Assembly: GCA_016719645.1 (NCBI GenBank)
Contig: JADJYS010000037.1
Coordinates: 62,001 to 126,000, forward strand
Reading direction: 5' to 3'
Length of the DNA: 64,000 bases
DNA from: a bacterium
GTDB taxonomy: Bacteria; Krumholzibacteriota; Krumholzibacteriia; LZORAL124-64-63
In this document: positions 1 to 7,241 of the stretch, in pieces
Layout of the letters: each line of letters begins with the position of its first letter
How positions within the stretch are numbered: the stretch's first letter is position 1
The notes under the pieces: model-generated
Databases searched by the model: none
What the model saw: only the letters and a program-made list of their open reading frames with translations
What the model was told of the DNA's origin: nothing
Program-made: the position numbers and the translations under genes

Positions 1-74
1 CTCCGTTCACGAATCGTGCAGGGAAATTCTTCCGATCAGATACAAATGTTTATCATGAGTTAATTTAGACAATT

Positions 75-108
75 TTGATACTGATTACGACGAGCCACCT
101 GCTACAAT
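75..108 (+). promoter_or_regulatory. candidate promoter of the first gene
   Basis: An AT-rich patch precedes the first gene. It contains TTGATA (75-80) and a good -10, TACAAT (103-108). The 22-base spacer is longer than the usual 17, so the -35 assignment is weak, and the -10 could be used with an activator. Confidence 0.3.
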
Positions 109-155
109 CAATACACATTTTCCCCTGTTTTCCTCTGCACCAAGGAGCCCGGATC

Positions 156-1235
156 ATGCAAACTCTCGCCGACGCATTCCGGAACCGACGCGCGGTCGCG
201 CTGCCGTCCCTTTCCCTGCTGGCCCTGTCCCTGTCGATGCTGGCCGGCACAGCCGCCGCCCGCACCTACGCCTTCCCGCACGTCTTCGAAACGCGCGGCC
301 GCACCAGCGACACGCCCTACACCTTCGACACGACCATGTTCTTGACCTATGCGGGCGGCGTCGCCTGCGTCGGAGGGGTCGAGGACCCGCTGTCGGTCAG
401 CCTCTACCTCTACGATGACGACGGTTCGCCGATGCGCAGCACGAGCGGGCTCGATGTCTGCAACCCCTGCACCTACCCGCTCGGTCCCACGCACCGCAAA
501 GAAAGCGTGAGAGTCGAAAATCTCTTCCTCACGGCCGACGAGATGCCGAACTCGCTGACCGGCTACGCGGTCGTCGACGTGCCGGGAACCGGCGACGACG
601 TCGCCGTCTCGGGCTTCATCGTCAACGCCCACACCTCGGCCTTCGATCTGTCGGTCTTCGGCTTCGAACCGACGCCGATCGCCGCCGCCGCCAACAAGTC
701 CGCGGCCTTTACCTGCGGCCGCGTCTTCACGATGGACAACCTGCTCTATTCCCCCGGCACGGGGGGCGGAACCTCGTTCACCTTCGACACCACGATGTTC
801 ATGACCTACACGGCCGGCCAGGCCGGCACGCCATCCGGCGGGGGCGCCGCCGTGGACGTCTACCTCTTCGACCAGGAGTCGGGCGAGCTACTGACCGACG
901 CCGTCGGGACGCCGGTCTGCAACCCCTGCACCACGAACCTGGACGACGCGACGCGCAAGAGCGCCTTCCAGCTCGGCGCGGCCTTGCCCGGGGGCGCGGT
1001 CATTTCCGCGGCAGTCTCCGCGGTGATCGTCGTCTCGGGCGACGCCGGCAACGTGGCCCTGCAGGGCTTCGTGGTCAACACGCACAGCGGGCCGCTGGAC
1101 GTGAGCATGTCCGCCGCGCCGCTGCACGAGGTCACCGCCGAGAGCGCCACCGGGCTGCCGCCCGCGCTGCTCGATCGGCTCGGGCTGCGCAGCTACCCCA
1201 ACCCGTTCAACCCGCTGACGACCTGGTCGTCTTGA
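156..1235 (+). CDS. secreted duplicated-domain protein, C-terminal sorting domain interrupted
   Basis: No named family recognised. The ATG at 156 is preferred because AAGGAG lies 8 bases upstream; a TTG at 75 would add 27 residues with no ribosome site. Residues 1 to about 35 form a signal peptide ending Ala-Gly-Thr-Ala-Ala-Ala. The mature protein is a tandem duplication: each half begins with a stretch like TFDTTMFxTY and contains a VCNPCT motif, so both repeats carry a Cys-x2-Cys pair. The last residues, SYPNPFNPLTTWSS, are the opening of a FlgD-like C-terminal sorting domain, cut by a TGA at 1233-1235. The rest of that domain is readable in the same frame just downstream. In the intact domains of this window about 43 residues separate NPFNP from the conserved Trp; here only about 26 do, so a deletion accompanies the stop. 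The product is probably exported but may no longer be anchored or sorted. Confidence 0.75.
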   Translation: MQTLADAFRNRRAVALPSLSLLALSLSMLAGTAAARTYAFPHVFETRGRTSDTPYTFDTTMFLTYAGGVACVGGVEDPLSVSLYLYDDDGSPMRSTSGLDVCNPCTYPLGPTHRKESVRVENLFLTADEMPNSLTGYAVVDVPGTGDDVAVSGFIVNAHTSAFDLSVFGFEPTPIAAAANKSAAFTCGRVFTMDNLLYSPGTGGGTSFTFDTTMFMTYTAGQAGTPSGGGAAVDVYLFDQESGELLTDAVGTPVCNPCTTNLDDATRKSAFQLGAALPGGAVISAAVSAVIVVSGDAGNVALQGFVVNTHSGPLDVSMSAAPLHEVTAESATGLPPALLDRLGLRSYPNPFNPLTTWSS

Positions 1236-1394
1236 GAGGGCTTTGCGCTGCTGGACGAGGCCCAGCTCGACGGCGACCACGAGGTGTCGTGGGACGGCGT
1301 CGCCGACGATGGCCGTCAACTGCCGTCGGGCGTCTACTTCGGGCGGATCGACACCGCCGGGCGCAGCGAGGTGCAGAAGGTCGTCCCAGAGCCC
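1236..1394 (+). pseudogene. detached remainder of the FlgD-like C-terminal domain
   Basis: Reading on in the frame of the preceding gene past its stop gives HEVSWDGVADDGRQLPSGVY followed by FGRIDTAG. This is the second half of a FlgD-like sorting domain, with its conserved W-D-G and S-G-V-Y. No start codon or ribosome site would let it be made alone, so it is a remnant of the gene ending at 1235. Confidence 0.65.
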
Positions 1395-1440
1395 CCGGCC
1401 GGGCCTTTCGCCGTCCGTGCCGGAAACCCGCTGGCTTCCC

Positions 1441-1470
1441 TTGTCATTCGGGACATACCCGACATATCCT
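1441..1470 (+). promoter_or_regulatory. candidate promoter of the TerC-family gene
   Basis: TTGTCA (1441-1446) and TATCCT (1465-1470) are separated by 18 bases, about 90 bases before the TerC start. This is a reasonable sigma-70 match, seen by eye only. Confidence 0.35.
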
Positions 1471-1561
1471 GGCATCAGGCCGGACGCACGAGAGAATCCG
1501 CCTCGTCGACGATGATCGCCGGCGGCCGCGTATTCACCATCCCTGAGGAGCAGCGACCGAC

Positions 1562-2626
1562 ATGATCATGATCTGGCTGGCCTTCATCGCCTTCGTGCTG
1601 CTGATGCTGGCGCTCGACCTGGGCGTCTTCCACCGCAAGGCCCACGCCGTGAGCGTGCGGGAGGCCATGGGCTGGTCGGCCGTCTGGATCAGCCTCGGCC
1701 TGGCCTTCGCCGTGTTCGTGTACTTCGCGTACGAGGGGCACTGGTTCGGCCTCGGCGCCCTGGCGGACCCCGTCGACGGGCTGGTGAACGGCGGCGCCGC
1801 GGCGGTGGAGAAGTACCTGACCGGCTACATCGTCGAGAAGTCGCTCAGCGTCGACAACATCTTCGTGATCGCCATGATCTTCGGGTTCTTCTCCGTGCCG
1901 CCGCTCTACCAGCACCGCGTGCTGTTCTGGGGCATTCTCGGCGCGTTGGTGCTGCGCGGCGTGATGATCGTCCTGGGGGCGAAGCTGATCGCCGAGTTCC
2001 ACTGGATCCTGTACCTGTTCGCCGCCTTCCTGATCCTGACGGCGCTCAAGATGCTGTTTCTGAAGTCCGGCCACGGCGACCCGAACCAGAACGCCGTGGT
2101 CCGCCTGACGCGCCGGCTGTTCCCGGTGACCGCCCGCTTCCACGGCGAGCACTTCGTGGTGCGGGCCGGCACCTCCGCGTCGCTCGAGAGCGAGGTGCCC
2201 GGCGCGGCCGCGGTCGCGGACGACGTCGTGGCGAAGGCCAAGCCGGGCACGCTGCTGCTCACCCCGCTGGCGCTGGCGCTGGTGATGGTCGAGACCACCG
2301 ACGTGATCTTCGCCGTCGACTCGATCCCGGCCATCTTCGCCATCACGGGCGACCCGTTCCTGGTCTTCACGAGCAACGTGTTCGCGATCCTCGGCCTGCG
2401 CTCGCTCTACTTCGCGCTGGCCGGGATGGTGGAGAAGTTCCGCTACCTCAAGGTCTCGCTCGCGCTGATCCTGCTGGTGGTGGGCCTGAAGATGCTGGCG
2501 GCGGGGTGGCTGAAGCAGGTGCTCGGGAAGAGCTTCAACCTGTACGTGCTGCTGACGGTGCTCGCGATCCTGGCGGCGGGCGTCGCGGCGTCGGTGATCG
2601 CGGATCGGCGCGACGGGCGGGCGTGA
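1562..2626 (+). CDS. TerC/Alx-family integral membrane protein
   Basis: A 354-residue polytopic inner-membrane protein of the TerC/Alx family, whose members are linked to manganese export and tellurium resistance. About eight or nine hydrophobic segments span the length. The family signatures are visible: KSLSVDNIFVIAMIF near residue 100, and FAVDSIPAIFAIT near residue 245, with the paired Asp residues thought to contact the metal. A hydrophilic linker (residues about 180-230) separates the two halves. The start overlaps the end of the upstream remnant frame; GAGGAG lies 14 bases before it, which is long. I looked for a yybP-ykoY manganese riboswitch, common before this family, and did not see one. 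The gene ends at a strong hairpin shared with the HU-like gene on the other strand. Confidence 0.9.
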   Translation: MIMIWLAFIAFVLLMLALDLGVFHRKAHAVSVREAMGWSAVWISLGLAFAVFVYFAYEGHWFGLGALADPVDGLVNGGAAAVEKYLTGYIVEKSLSVDNIFVIAMIFGFFSVPPLYQHRVLFWGILGALVLRGVMIVLGAKLIAEFHWILYLFAAFLILTALKMLFLKSGHGDPNQNAVVRLTRRLFPVTARFHGEHFVVRAGTSASLESEVPGAAAVADDVVAKAKPGTLLLTPLALALVMVETTDVIFAVDSIPAIFAITGDPFLVFTSNVFAILGLRSLYFALAGMVEKFRYLKVSLALILLVVGLKMLAAGWLKQVLGKSFNLYVLLTVLAILAAGVAASVIADRRDGRA

Positions 2627-2648
2627 TCCTGATCCCTGCGGGAAAAGC

Positions 2649-2679
2649 ACGACCCCCGTCGCATCCGCGCGGGGGTCGT
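2649..2679. terminator. bidirectional hairpin terminator
   Basis: A perfect 10-bp stem (ACGACCCCCG / CGGGGGTCGT) with an 11-base loop lies between the convergent TerC and HU-like genes and can serve both. There is no clear T-run on the plus side. Confidence 0.7.
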
Positions 2680-2710
2680 ACGCTTCATCACGGAACGGAC
2701 CGCGTAGGGT

Positions 2711-3073
2711 CTACAGCATGTCCTTGATGGCCTTCATCGGGCGCACGCGCACCGAGCGGGAAGCCGGACGCGGCTTCTGCTTGACCATCTCGCCGGTGAA
2801 GGGGTTCTTCACGAGCTTGCCGCCGGCGACGGCGGGCTTCTTCACCAGGGACAGCTTCATCAGGCCGAGGTAGTTGTAGGAGCCGTGCTTCTTGACGGAC
2901 TTGACCATGATGTCGGTCAGCGCGTCGCACACGCCGACGACGTCCTTGCGCGCGAGGCCGGTCTTCGCGCAGATCTCGCGATAGGTCTCGCCCTTGGTCG
3001 GCGGCTTGTTCGAGGGGGCGGCCTTGGCCGGAGCCTTCTTCGCCGCGACCTTCTTCGTCGTCTTCTTCGCCAT
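2711..3073 (-). CDS. HU-family DNA-binding protein with Lys/Ala-rich N-terminal tail
   Basis: A 120-residue nucleoid protein. Residues 1 to about 28 are a lysine/alanine/proline tail (MAKKTTKKVAAKKAPAKA...) resembling the tail of eukaryotic histone H1 and of some actinobacterial HU proteins. It is followed by an HU/IHF-type dimerisation and DNA-arm domain with the pattern L-V-K-N-P-F-T-G-E near residue 85, equivalent to the conserved arm N-P-x-T-G. The ATG at 3073 has a textbook AAGGAGGAG site upstream; longer frames would add an Arg-rich extension with no such site. HU proteins bend and wrap DNA as dimers; the tail probably adds non-specific DNA affinity. The gene is monocistronic, with its own palindrome-containing upstream region and a shared 3' hairpin. 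Confidence 0.88.
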   Translation of the reverse strand: MAKKTTKKVAAKKAPAKAAPSNKPPTKGETYREICAKTGLARKDVVGVCDALTDIMVKSVKKHGSYNYLGLMKLSLVKKPAVAGGKLVKNPFTGEMVKQKPRPASRSVRVRPMKAIKDML

Positions 3074-3152
3074 GCGGGTTCTCCTCCTTGGATAGAAATC
3101 TGCAGACCGCTGTGGGTCCATTCCCTGGGGGAATCTAGCGCAATCCGGCGCG

Positions 3153-3171
3153 ACGATACACAAAATATCGT
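3153..3171. promoter_or_regulatory. palindrome in the HU-gene upstream region
   Basis: A perfect inverted repeat, ACGATA-N7-TATCGT, about 80 bases upstream of the HU-like start, in an AT-rich pocket that probably holds the promoter. It is a candidate operator, possibly autoregulatory; no protein is assigned. Confidence 0.35.
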
Positions 3172-3451
3172 GGTTTGGCAGGGAAAAATGCGATGCCGCG
3201 GCGGCGTCGCGAAGCCGTCGCGCGCGCCGGCGCGGGCCCGCGCCGGTGCGCGTCGCCGTGTCGTCGTCGTCATCGAAGGACGCGGCGGCGTCTCGGCGGA
3301 CCACGGTCGGGGCCGTGCGCCACGACCGCCGGTCGGAACGTCGCCGGTCGTTGCCCCGGTCGCACCTGGCGCGCCATCGCGAGGGATGCCGGCGGGCGGG
3401 TCGCGAGCCGACGGTGGAGCGCGCCAGGGCAGGGGATCGACATCACCGTAA

Positions 3452-3504
3452 ATATACATATATTAATACATATATATACCTATATGGGCGTCTTGGGCGA
3501 TCGG
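3452..3504. repeat. AT-rich 3' element, copy A
   Basis: This AT-rich stretch in an otherwise very GC-rich region starts about 13 bases beyond the stop of the minus-strand beta-barrel gene. Its plus strand aligns over about 50 bases with the reverse complement of 9262-9315; about four fifths of the aligned columns match by eye. Relative to the gene it follows, it has the same orientation as that copy. Confidence 0.5.
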
Positions 3505-3517
3505 AGCGGCCGCCGGA

Positions 3518-4714
3518 TCAGAACTCGTAGGACAGCGTGAGCGCCGAGATCCCCTCGCCGCCGGCGCCGAACAGGCCCGCGGCGGTCAGGCCGGGGTTCA
3601 CCGGCGCGCTGTCGTTGTGGGCGAAGTCCGCCGTGAAGCGGCCTTGGCGCACGGCGACGCCGAGGGTCAGCGGCGTGGCGACGGCCTCGAGGCGGCGGCG
3701 CTCCTGGTCGGGGTGGGCGCCCGTGGTGGAGAGCAGCTGGTCGTCGTGGACGCGGACGTACTGCATCGCGGCGCGCGCGGTGAGCCAGGGGAGGAGTTCC
3801 GTCTCGAGGCCGGCGCGTCCCCGGATCTGGTAGAAGTCGCGACCGCTGCGGCCCCAGAGCGGGGACAGGGATTCGGCGGACCGCAGCTCCAGGTCCTGGT
3901 GCCCGACCCGGTACTCGCAGCTGATGAGCAGCAGGGTCTCCGGGTTCGGCCGCAGGTTGACGCCGAGCCCCAGGCTCGTCAGCGCGGCGTCGAGATCCGC
4001 GGGGTTGTCGAGGGTGGCGTCGAAGGTGGCGCGCCGGTCGCGGTAGTGGTCGACGAGCGGCACCAGGGTCAGGTCGGGGGCGAGGTCGATGAAGCCGCGC
4101 AGCCTCAGCCCGAACGTGGACCAGTCGTTCGTGGGCGCCATGTGGTGCAGGGAGCCGTGGCTTTCGGCGCGGCTGTTGACGAGCTCGCCCGCGGCCTCGA
4201 GGCGCAGGCCGGACAGGGGCTCGCCGCGCACGCCGAGGCCGTAGTGGTGGAAGTACTGCGCCTCGATGCGGTCGCCGACGGCCGTGCCGACCTCGGACAA
4301 CCCGTAGGTGGTGAACCGGCCGCTGAGGCCCACGTCGAGCGGGCCGCAGCGCCGCGACCACAGCAGCGAGAAGGCGCCGTCGGTGTCGCTCTGGGGCAGG
4401 TGGTCCTGGAAGTAGAAGCCGGCGGTGCCCCAGTTCCCGTCCCGCGACAGGCGGGCGTGCACGCCGCCGCCGTGGCCGATCAGGCCCTGCTCCGACGGGG
4501 CGCGGTCGCGGCCGTGCAGCAGGTCGCCGAACTCGAAGACGGCCCGGTCGGGGTAGTCGGCGAGGCTGCCGTACCAGCGCAGCGCGTCGAGGGCGTCGGC
4601 GCAGTAGCCCGTATCGCCGCCGAGGGCGAGCAGGCGGGCGGTGCCGGCTTCGGCCGCCGCCGCGCCCAGGACCAGCAGCGTGAAGATGAGGGACAGGCGC
4701 TTGCGCAGGTGCAT
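3518..4714 (-). CDS. outer-membrane beta-barrel protein
   Basis: A 398-residue protein with a signal peptide (residues 1 to about 23, ending A-A-A-E-A). The body is built of alternating hydrophobic/polar strands rich in Gly, Leu, Arg and Tyr, and the chain ends T-L-S-Y-E-F. A C-terminal phenylalanine on an amphipathic last strand is the classic outer-membrane barrel signature recognised by the BAM machinery. Around 14-16 strands would fit the length. The ATG at 4714 has GAGGAG upstream, and that site overlaps the stop codon of the preceding propeller gene, so the pair is co-transcribed and probably translationally coupled. Substrate unknown; it may be a pore or an adhesin-like barrel working with the propeller lipoprotein. 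Confidence 0.7.
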   Translation of the reverse strand: MHLRKRLSLIFTLLVLGAAAAEAGTARLLALGGDTGYCADALDALRWYGSLADYPDRAVFEFGDLLHGRDRAPSEQGLIGHGGGVHARLSRDGNWGTAGFYFQDHLPQSDTDGAFSLLWSRRCGPLDVGLSGRFTTYGLSEVGTAVGDRIEAQYFHHYGLGVRGEPLSGLRLEAAGELVNSRAESHGSLHHMAPTNDWSTFGLRLRGFIDLAPDLTLVPLVDHYRDRRATFDATLDNPADLDAALTSLGLGVNLRPNPETLLLISCEYRVGHQDLELRSAESLSPLWGRSGRDFYQIRGRAGLETELLPWLTARAAMQYVRVHDDQLLSTTGAHPDQERRRLEAVATPLTLGVAVRQGRFTADFAHNDSAPVNPGLTAAGLFGAGGEGISALTLSYEF

Positions 4715-4721
4715 GGCGTGG

Positions 4722-6500
4722 CTACTCCTCGGGAATTTCCTTGAAGAAGGTGGGGTGGCCCTCGACGAAGACGCCGCAGTCGGGGTGGCTCCAGATCGTC
4801 GTGTAGTCCTCGTCGGGCAGGCCCGTCTCGCGGGACCAGGCGCCGCCGTGGTACCGCCAGACCTGCGAGGCGGTCACCAGGAACAGGTCGTCGGTGCGCA
4901 GCTCGGTCATCCCGAGCAGCCAGGACGGCAGCAGGACGCCGTCGCTGACGCGGCTCAGGTCGCCGTTCTCGTAGCGGTACACCGTGGTGCGGGGCGGGTT
5001 GCCGGCGGTGTAGCCGCCGACCCAGAGCGTCTCGCCGCTGCGCGACGCGCACAGCTCGGCGTCGGCCAGGCCCGGGAATTCGGCCAGCGTCGCGAACGAC
5101 GCGCCGTCCCAGCGCCGCAGGCTGATCACCCCGTCGACGACCAGCGCGTGCAGCGCCCCGGAGGACGTGACGGCCAGGCCGTAGTCGGTCCCGGCGGTCA
5201 GGCCCGCGTCGCGCCAGGCGGCGCCGTTCCAGATCCTCAGGCCGGCGGCCGTGGAGGCGAAGATGCTGTCGGGCGCGACGGCGTAGGCCTGGTTGAGCCC
5301 GGCGCCCGGCGACGGGATCTCGCGCCAGCCGACGCCCGGCTCCCGCAGGGAAAGCGCATCGCCGCCCCTGGCCAGGACCCAGCCGCCGGCCAGCGCCTGG
5401 ATGTCGGCGACGGCGCGGTCGGATGGCAGGGAGGTGTACTCGCGGGTCCAGGTGTCGCCGTCGAAGTGCAGGACGCGCCCGTACCACTCGGCGGCCCAGA
5501 TGTCGTCGCAGCCCGTGCCGTCCAGGGCGTTGAATTGGCGGTACCCGGGCTCCCGGGACGCCTCGTTCCAGGCGTAGCTCTCTTCGCCGCGCGTGCCGGC
5601 CAACAGGGTGCCGCCGTAGCCGCAGGCGAGCAGGCCGTCGGCGCCGACGCGGTTCAGGCCGTAGATCCAGTGGCCGTCGTCGTTGACCCAGATCGTCGAG
5701 TCCGCGACGAGGTCGCCGATGGTGTCGCGCCGGCTGATGCCGCTGTTGTGCGACCAGACGGGTCCCTCCATGTCCAACACCGTGCGCAGCGATCCCCAGG
5801 AGTCCGAGAGCTGCCTCCAGCCGTTGTGCGGGTCGCGGCGGTACACCGAAGCGGTGCTGTGGAGGCCCTCGGTCCAGACCAGGCCGCCGTCGCCGTGCTG
5901 GGCGATTCCGTAGATCAGGTCCTGTTCCAGCACCGCCGTCCAGCCCGCCACCCGCCAGATCCGCGAGCCGTCCCCGACGCGCACGGCACCGTCGTCGGCC
6001 GTCCAGACCGTCGTGCTCGAGGGGCGCGGCCCGGCCACGGTCCGCCAGGCATCGCCGTCGCGGATGCGCAGGCCGAACGTGCCGGCGACGTGCAGCCTCC
6101 CGTCGGCCGCGCAGAGCAGGTCCAGAATCGTCTCTTCGGGGAACCGGTCCGCGAGGCGCCAGGAGCGGCCGTCGTAGTGCAGGAGGAACTCCCCGCCGGC
6201 GGTGTAGACGTCGTCAGGCCCCCAGCCGTCGAGAGCCGTCAGCCGCTCCTCGACCGGGCTGTCCACGTCGACCACGGTCTCCCCGTTCCAGTGCGCGATG
6301 TGGCCGTAGGCGCCGACGGCCCAGACGTCGGCGGGCGAGACGCCCCAGACCGCGAGGAGGTCGTAGCCGCCAGGCAGGGGATGGAAGACGCGCCAGCCGT
6401 CTCCGGGACCGTAAGGCGTGGGCTCCAAGGTGTCGGGGGCGCACCCCGGCGCCAGCAGGATGCTGGCGAGCAGACCGGCCAGTGCGAGGGATCGGGTCAT
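4722..6500 (-). CDS. beta-propeller lipoprotein
   Basis: A 592-residue protein with a lipoprotein signal peptide (lipobox L-A-P-G-C, Cys near residue 20). The rest is a run of propeller blades: repeats of the type D-(V/I)-W-A-V-G-x-x-G-x-I-x-H-(W/F)-(N/D)-G recur every 40-60 residues from about residue 50 to the end, each with a conserved Trp and a Gly turn. Such repeats form seven- to ten-bladed propellers that bind proteins or glycans rather than catalyse. It stands first in a two-gene unit with the beta-barrel gene, 7 bases apart, suggesting a surface complex. No catalytic motif is seen. Confidence 0.7.
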   Translation of the reverse strand: MTRSLALAGLLASILLAPGCAPDTLEPTPYGPGDGWRVFHPLPGGYDLLAVWGVSPADVWAVGAYGHIAHWNGETVVDVDSPVEERLTALDGWGPDDVYTAGGEFLLHYDGRSWRLADRFPEETILDLLCAADGRLHVAGTFGLRIRDGDAWRTVAGPRPSSTTVWTADDGAVRVGDGSRIWRVAGWTAVLEQDLIYGIAQHGDGGLVWTEGLHSTASVYRRDPHNGWRQLSDSWGSLRTVLDMEGPVWSHNSGISRRDTIGDLVADSTIWVNDDGHWIYGLNRVGADGLLACGYGGTLLAGTRGEESYAWNEASREPGYRQFNALDGTGCDDIWAAEWYGRVLHFDGDTWTREYTSLPSDRAVADIQALAGGWVLARGGDALSLREPGVGWREIPSPGAGLNQAYAVAPDSIFASTAAGLRIWNGAAWRDAGLTAGTDYGLAVTSSGALHALVVDGVISLRRWDGASFATLAEFPGLADAELCASRSGETLWVGGYTAGNPPRTTVYRYENGDLSRVSDGVLLPSWLLGMTELRTDDLFLVTASQVWRYHGGAWSRETGLPDEDYTTIWSHPDCGVFVEGHPTFFKEIPEE

Positions 6501-6745
6501 GGCGCGCGTCCTCGTGCGGTCGCCGGGGCGTAAGCGGGATCACGGCGCTCGGATGGCGATTCCGGCCGCCGCCGTTCCGTGGCGGCCTGCATGGATTTCG
6601 GGGAATCCTCACACATGCGGGGGGCGGGGGCAAGGGGGATCGGCGGACGCGGGCCGGTTGACGCCGCGGTGCAAATCCGCTATGGACAGGGGGCTGCTTC
6701 ACCGCTTCCGGCCGTCGCACGATTCTAACGTTACGGGAGAAGCGT

Positions 6746-7216
6746 ATGAAACTACGCTGCATGGCGATGATCCTGCTGCTGGCCCTCGCCGCACCGTCCG
6801 TGCCGGCGGCCGCCGGTGAGGAGCCGAATGCCCGGCTCGTCGCGGCGAAAGCGCTTTTCGAGCGGTACATGACGCTGGAGAGGGCGTTCGACCCGGCGGT
6901 GGCGGACCTCTACGCCGATTCGGCGACGGTTCGCAACCTCCGGCGCTACCCTACCGGCCAGGTGCGCGAGATGAAGCTCGAGGGGGCCAGGTACAAGGCC
7001 CTGCTCGTCGCTTCGCTGCCGACGGCGAAGGAGCGCGGCGATCTCAGCGCCTACACCGACGTCGCGTACGAGGTCCTGGCGACGGGCGAGGTCGCGATCA
7101 CCGCGACGCGGTACTCGGAACTCAAGCAGTACAGCAGCCCGCTCGCGCTGAGGATCGCCCCGCAGGCGGACGGCGTCTGGCGGATCGTCGAGGAGACGGG
7201 CGAATCCCAGCCCTGA
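6746..7216 (+). CDS. secreted small protein, possibly NTF2-like fold
   Basis: A 156-residue exported protein. Residues 1-23 are a signal peptide (hydrophobic LLLALAAPSVPAAA, cleavage after A-A-A-G). The mature part opens with a helix containing F-E-R-Y-M-T-L-E, then D-L-Y-A-D-S-A-T-V, and ends in beta strands with W-R-I-V-E-E. Helices followed by a curved sheet and the D-x-Y-A-x-D-A-x-(V/I) phrase recall SnoaL/DUF4440-type NTF2-like domains, but I would not assign a ligand. The gene is 25 bases upstream of the antiporter gene on the same strand, so the two may be co-transcribed. Confidence 0.65.
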   Translation: MKLRCMAMILLLALAAPSVPAAAGEEPNARLVAAKALFERYMTLERAFDPAVADLYADSATVRNLRRYPTGQVREMKLEGARYKALLVASLPTAKERGDLSAYTDVAYEVLATGEVAITATRYSELKQYSSPLALRIAPQADGVWRIVEETGESQP

Positions 7217-7241
7217 CGGCCCGCGCCCCGGAAGGAGCCCC

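Larger units (their letters stand above)
3074..3517. other. intergenic region: HU promoter side, GC-rich spacer, AT-rich 3' element
   Basis: This 444-base stretch has no convincing gene. From the left it holds the ribosome site of the HU-like gene, a palindrome at 3153-3171 in its probable promoter, a featureless very GC-rich spacer (about 3180-3445), and an AT-rich element (3452-3504) directly after the stop codon of the beta-barrel gene. Confidence 0.6.

Noticed and set aside
1400..1561. Manganese (yybP-ykoY) riboswitch before the TerC gene
   Set aside because: Looked for because it often precedes this family; the conserved loop sequences are not present.
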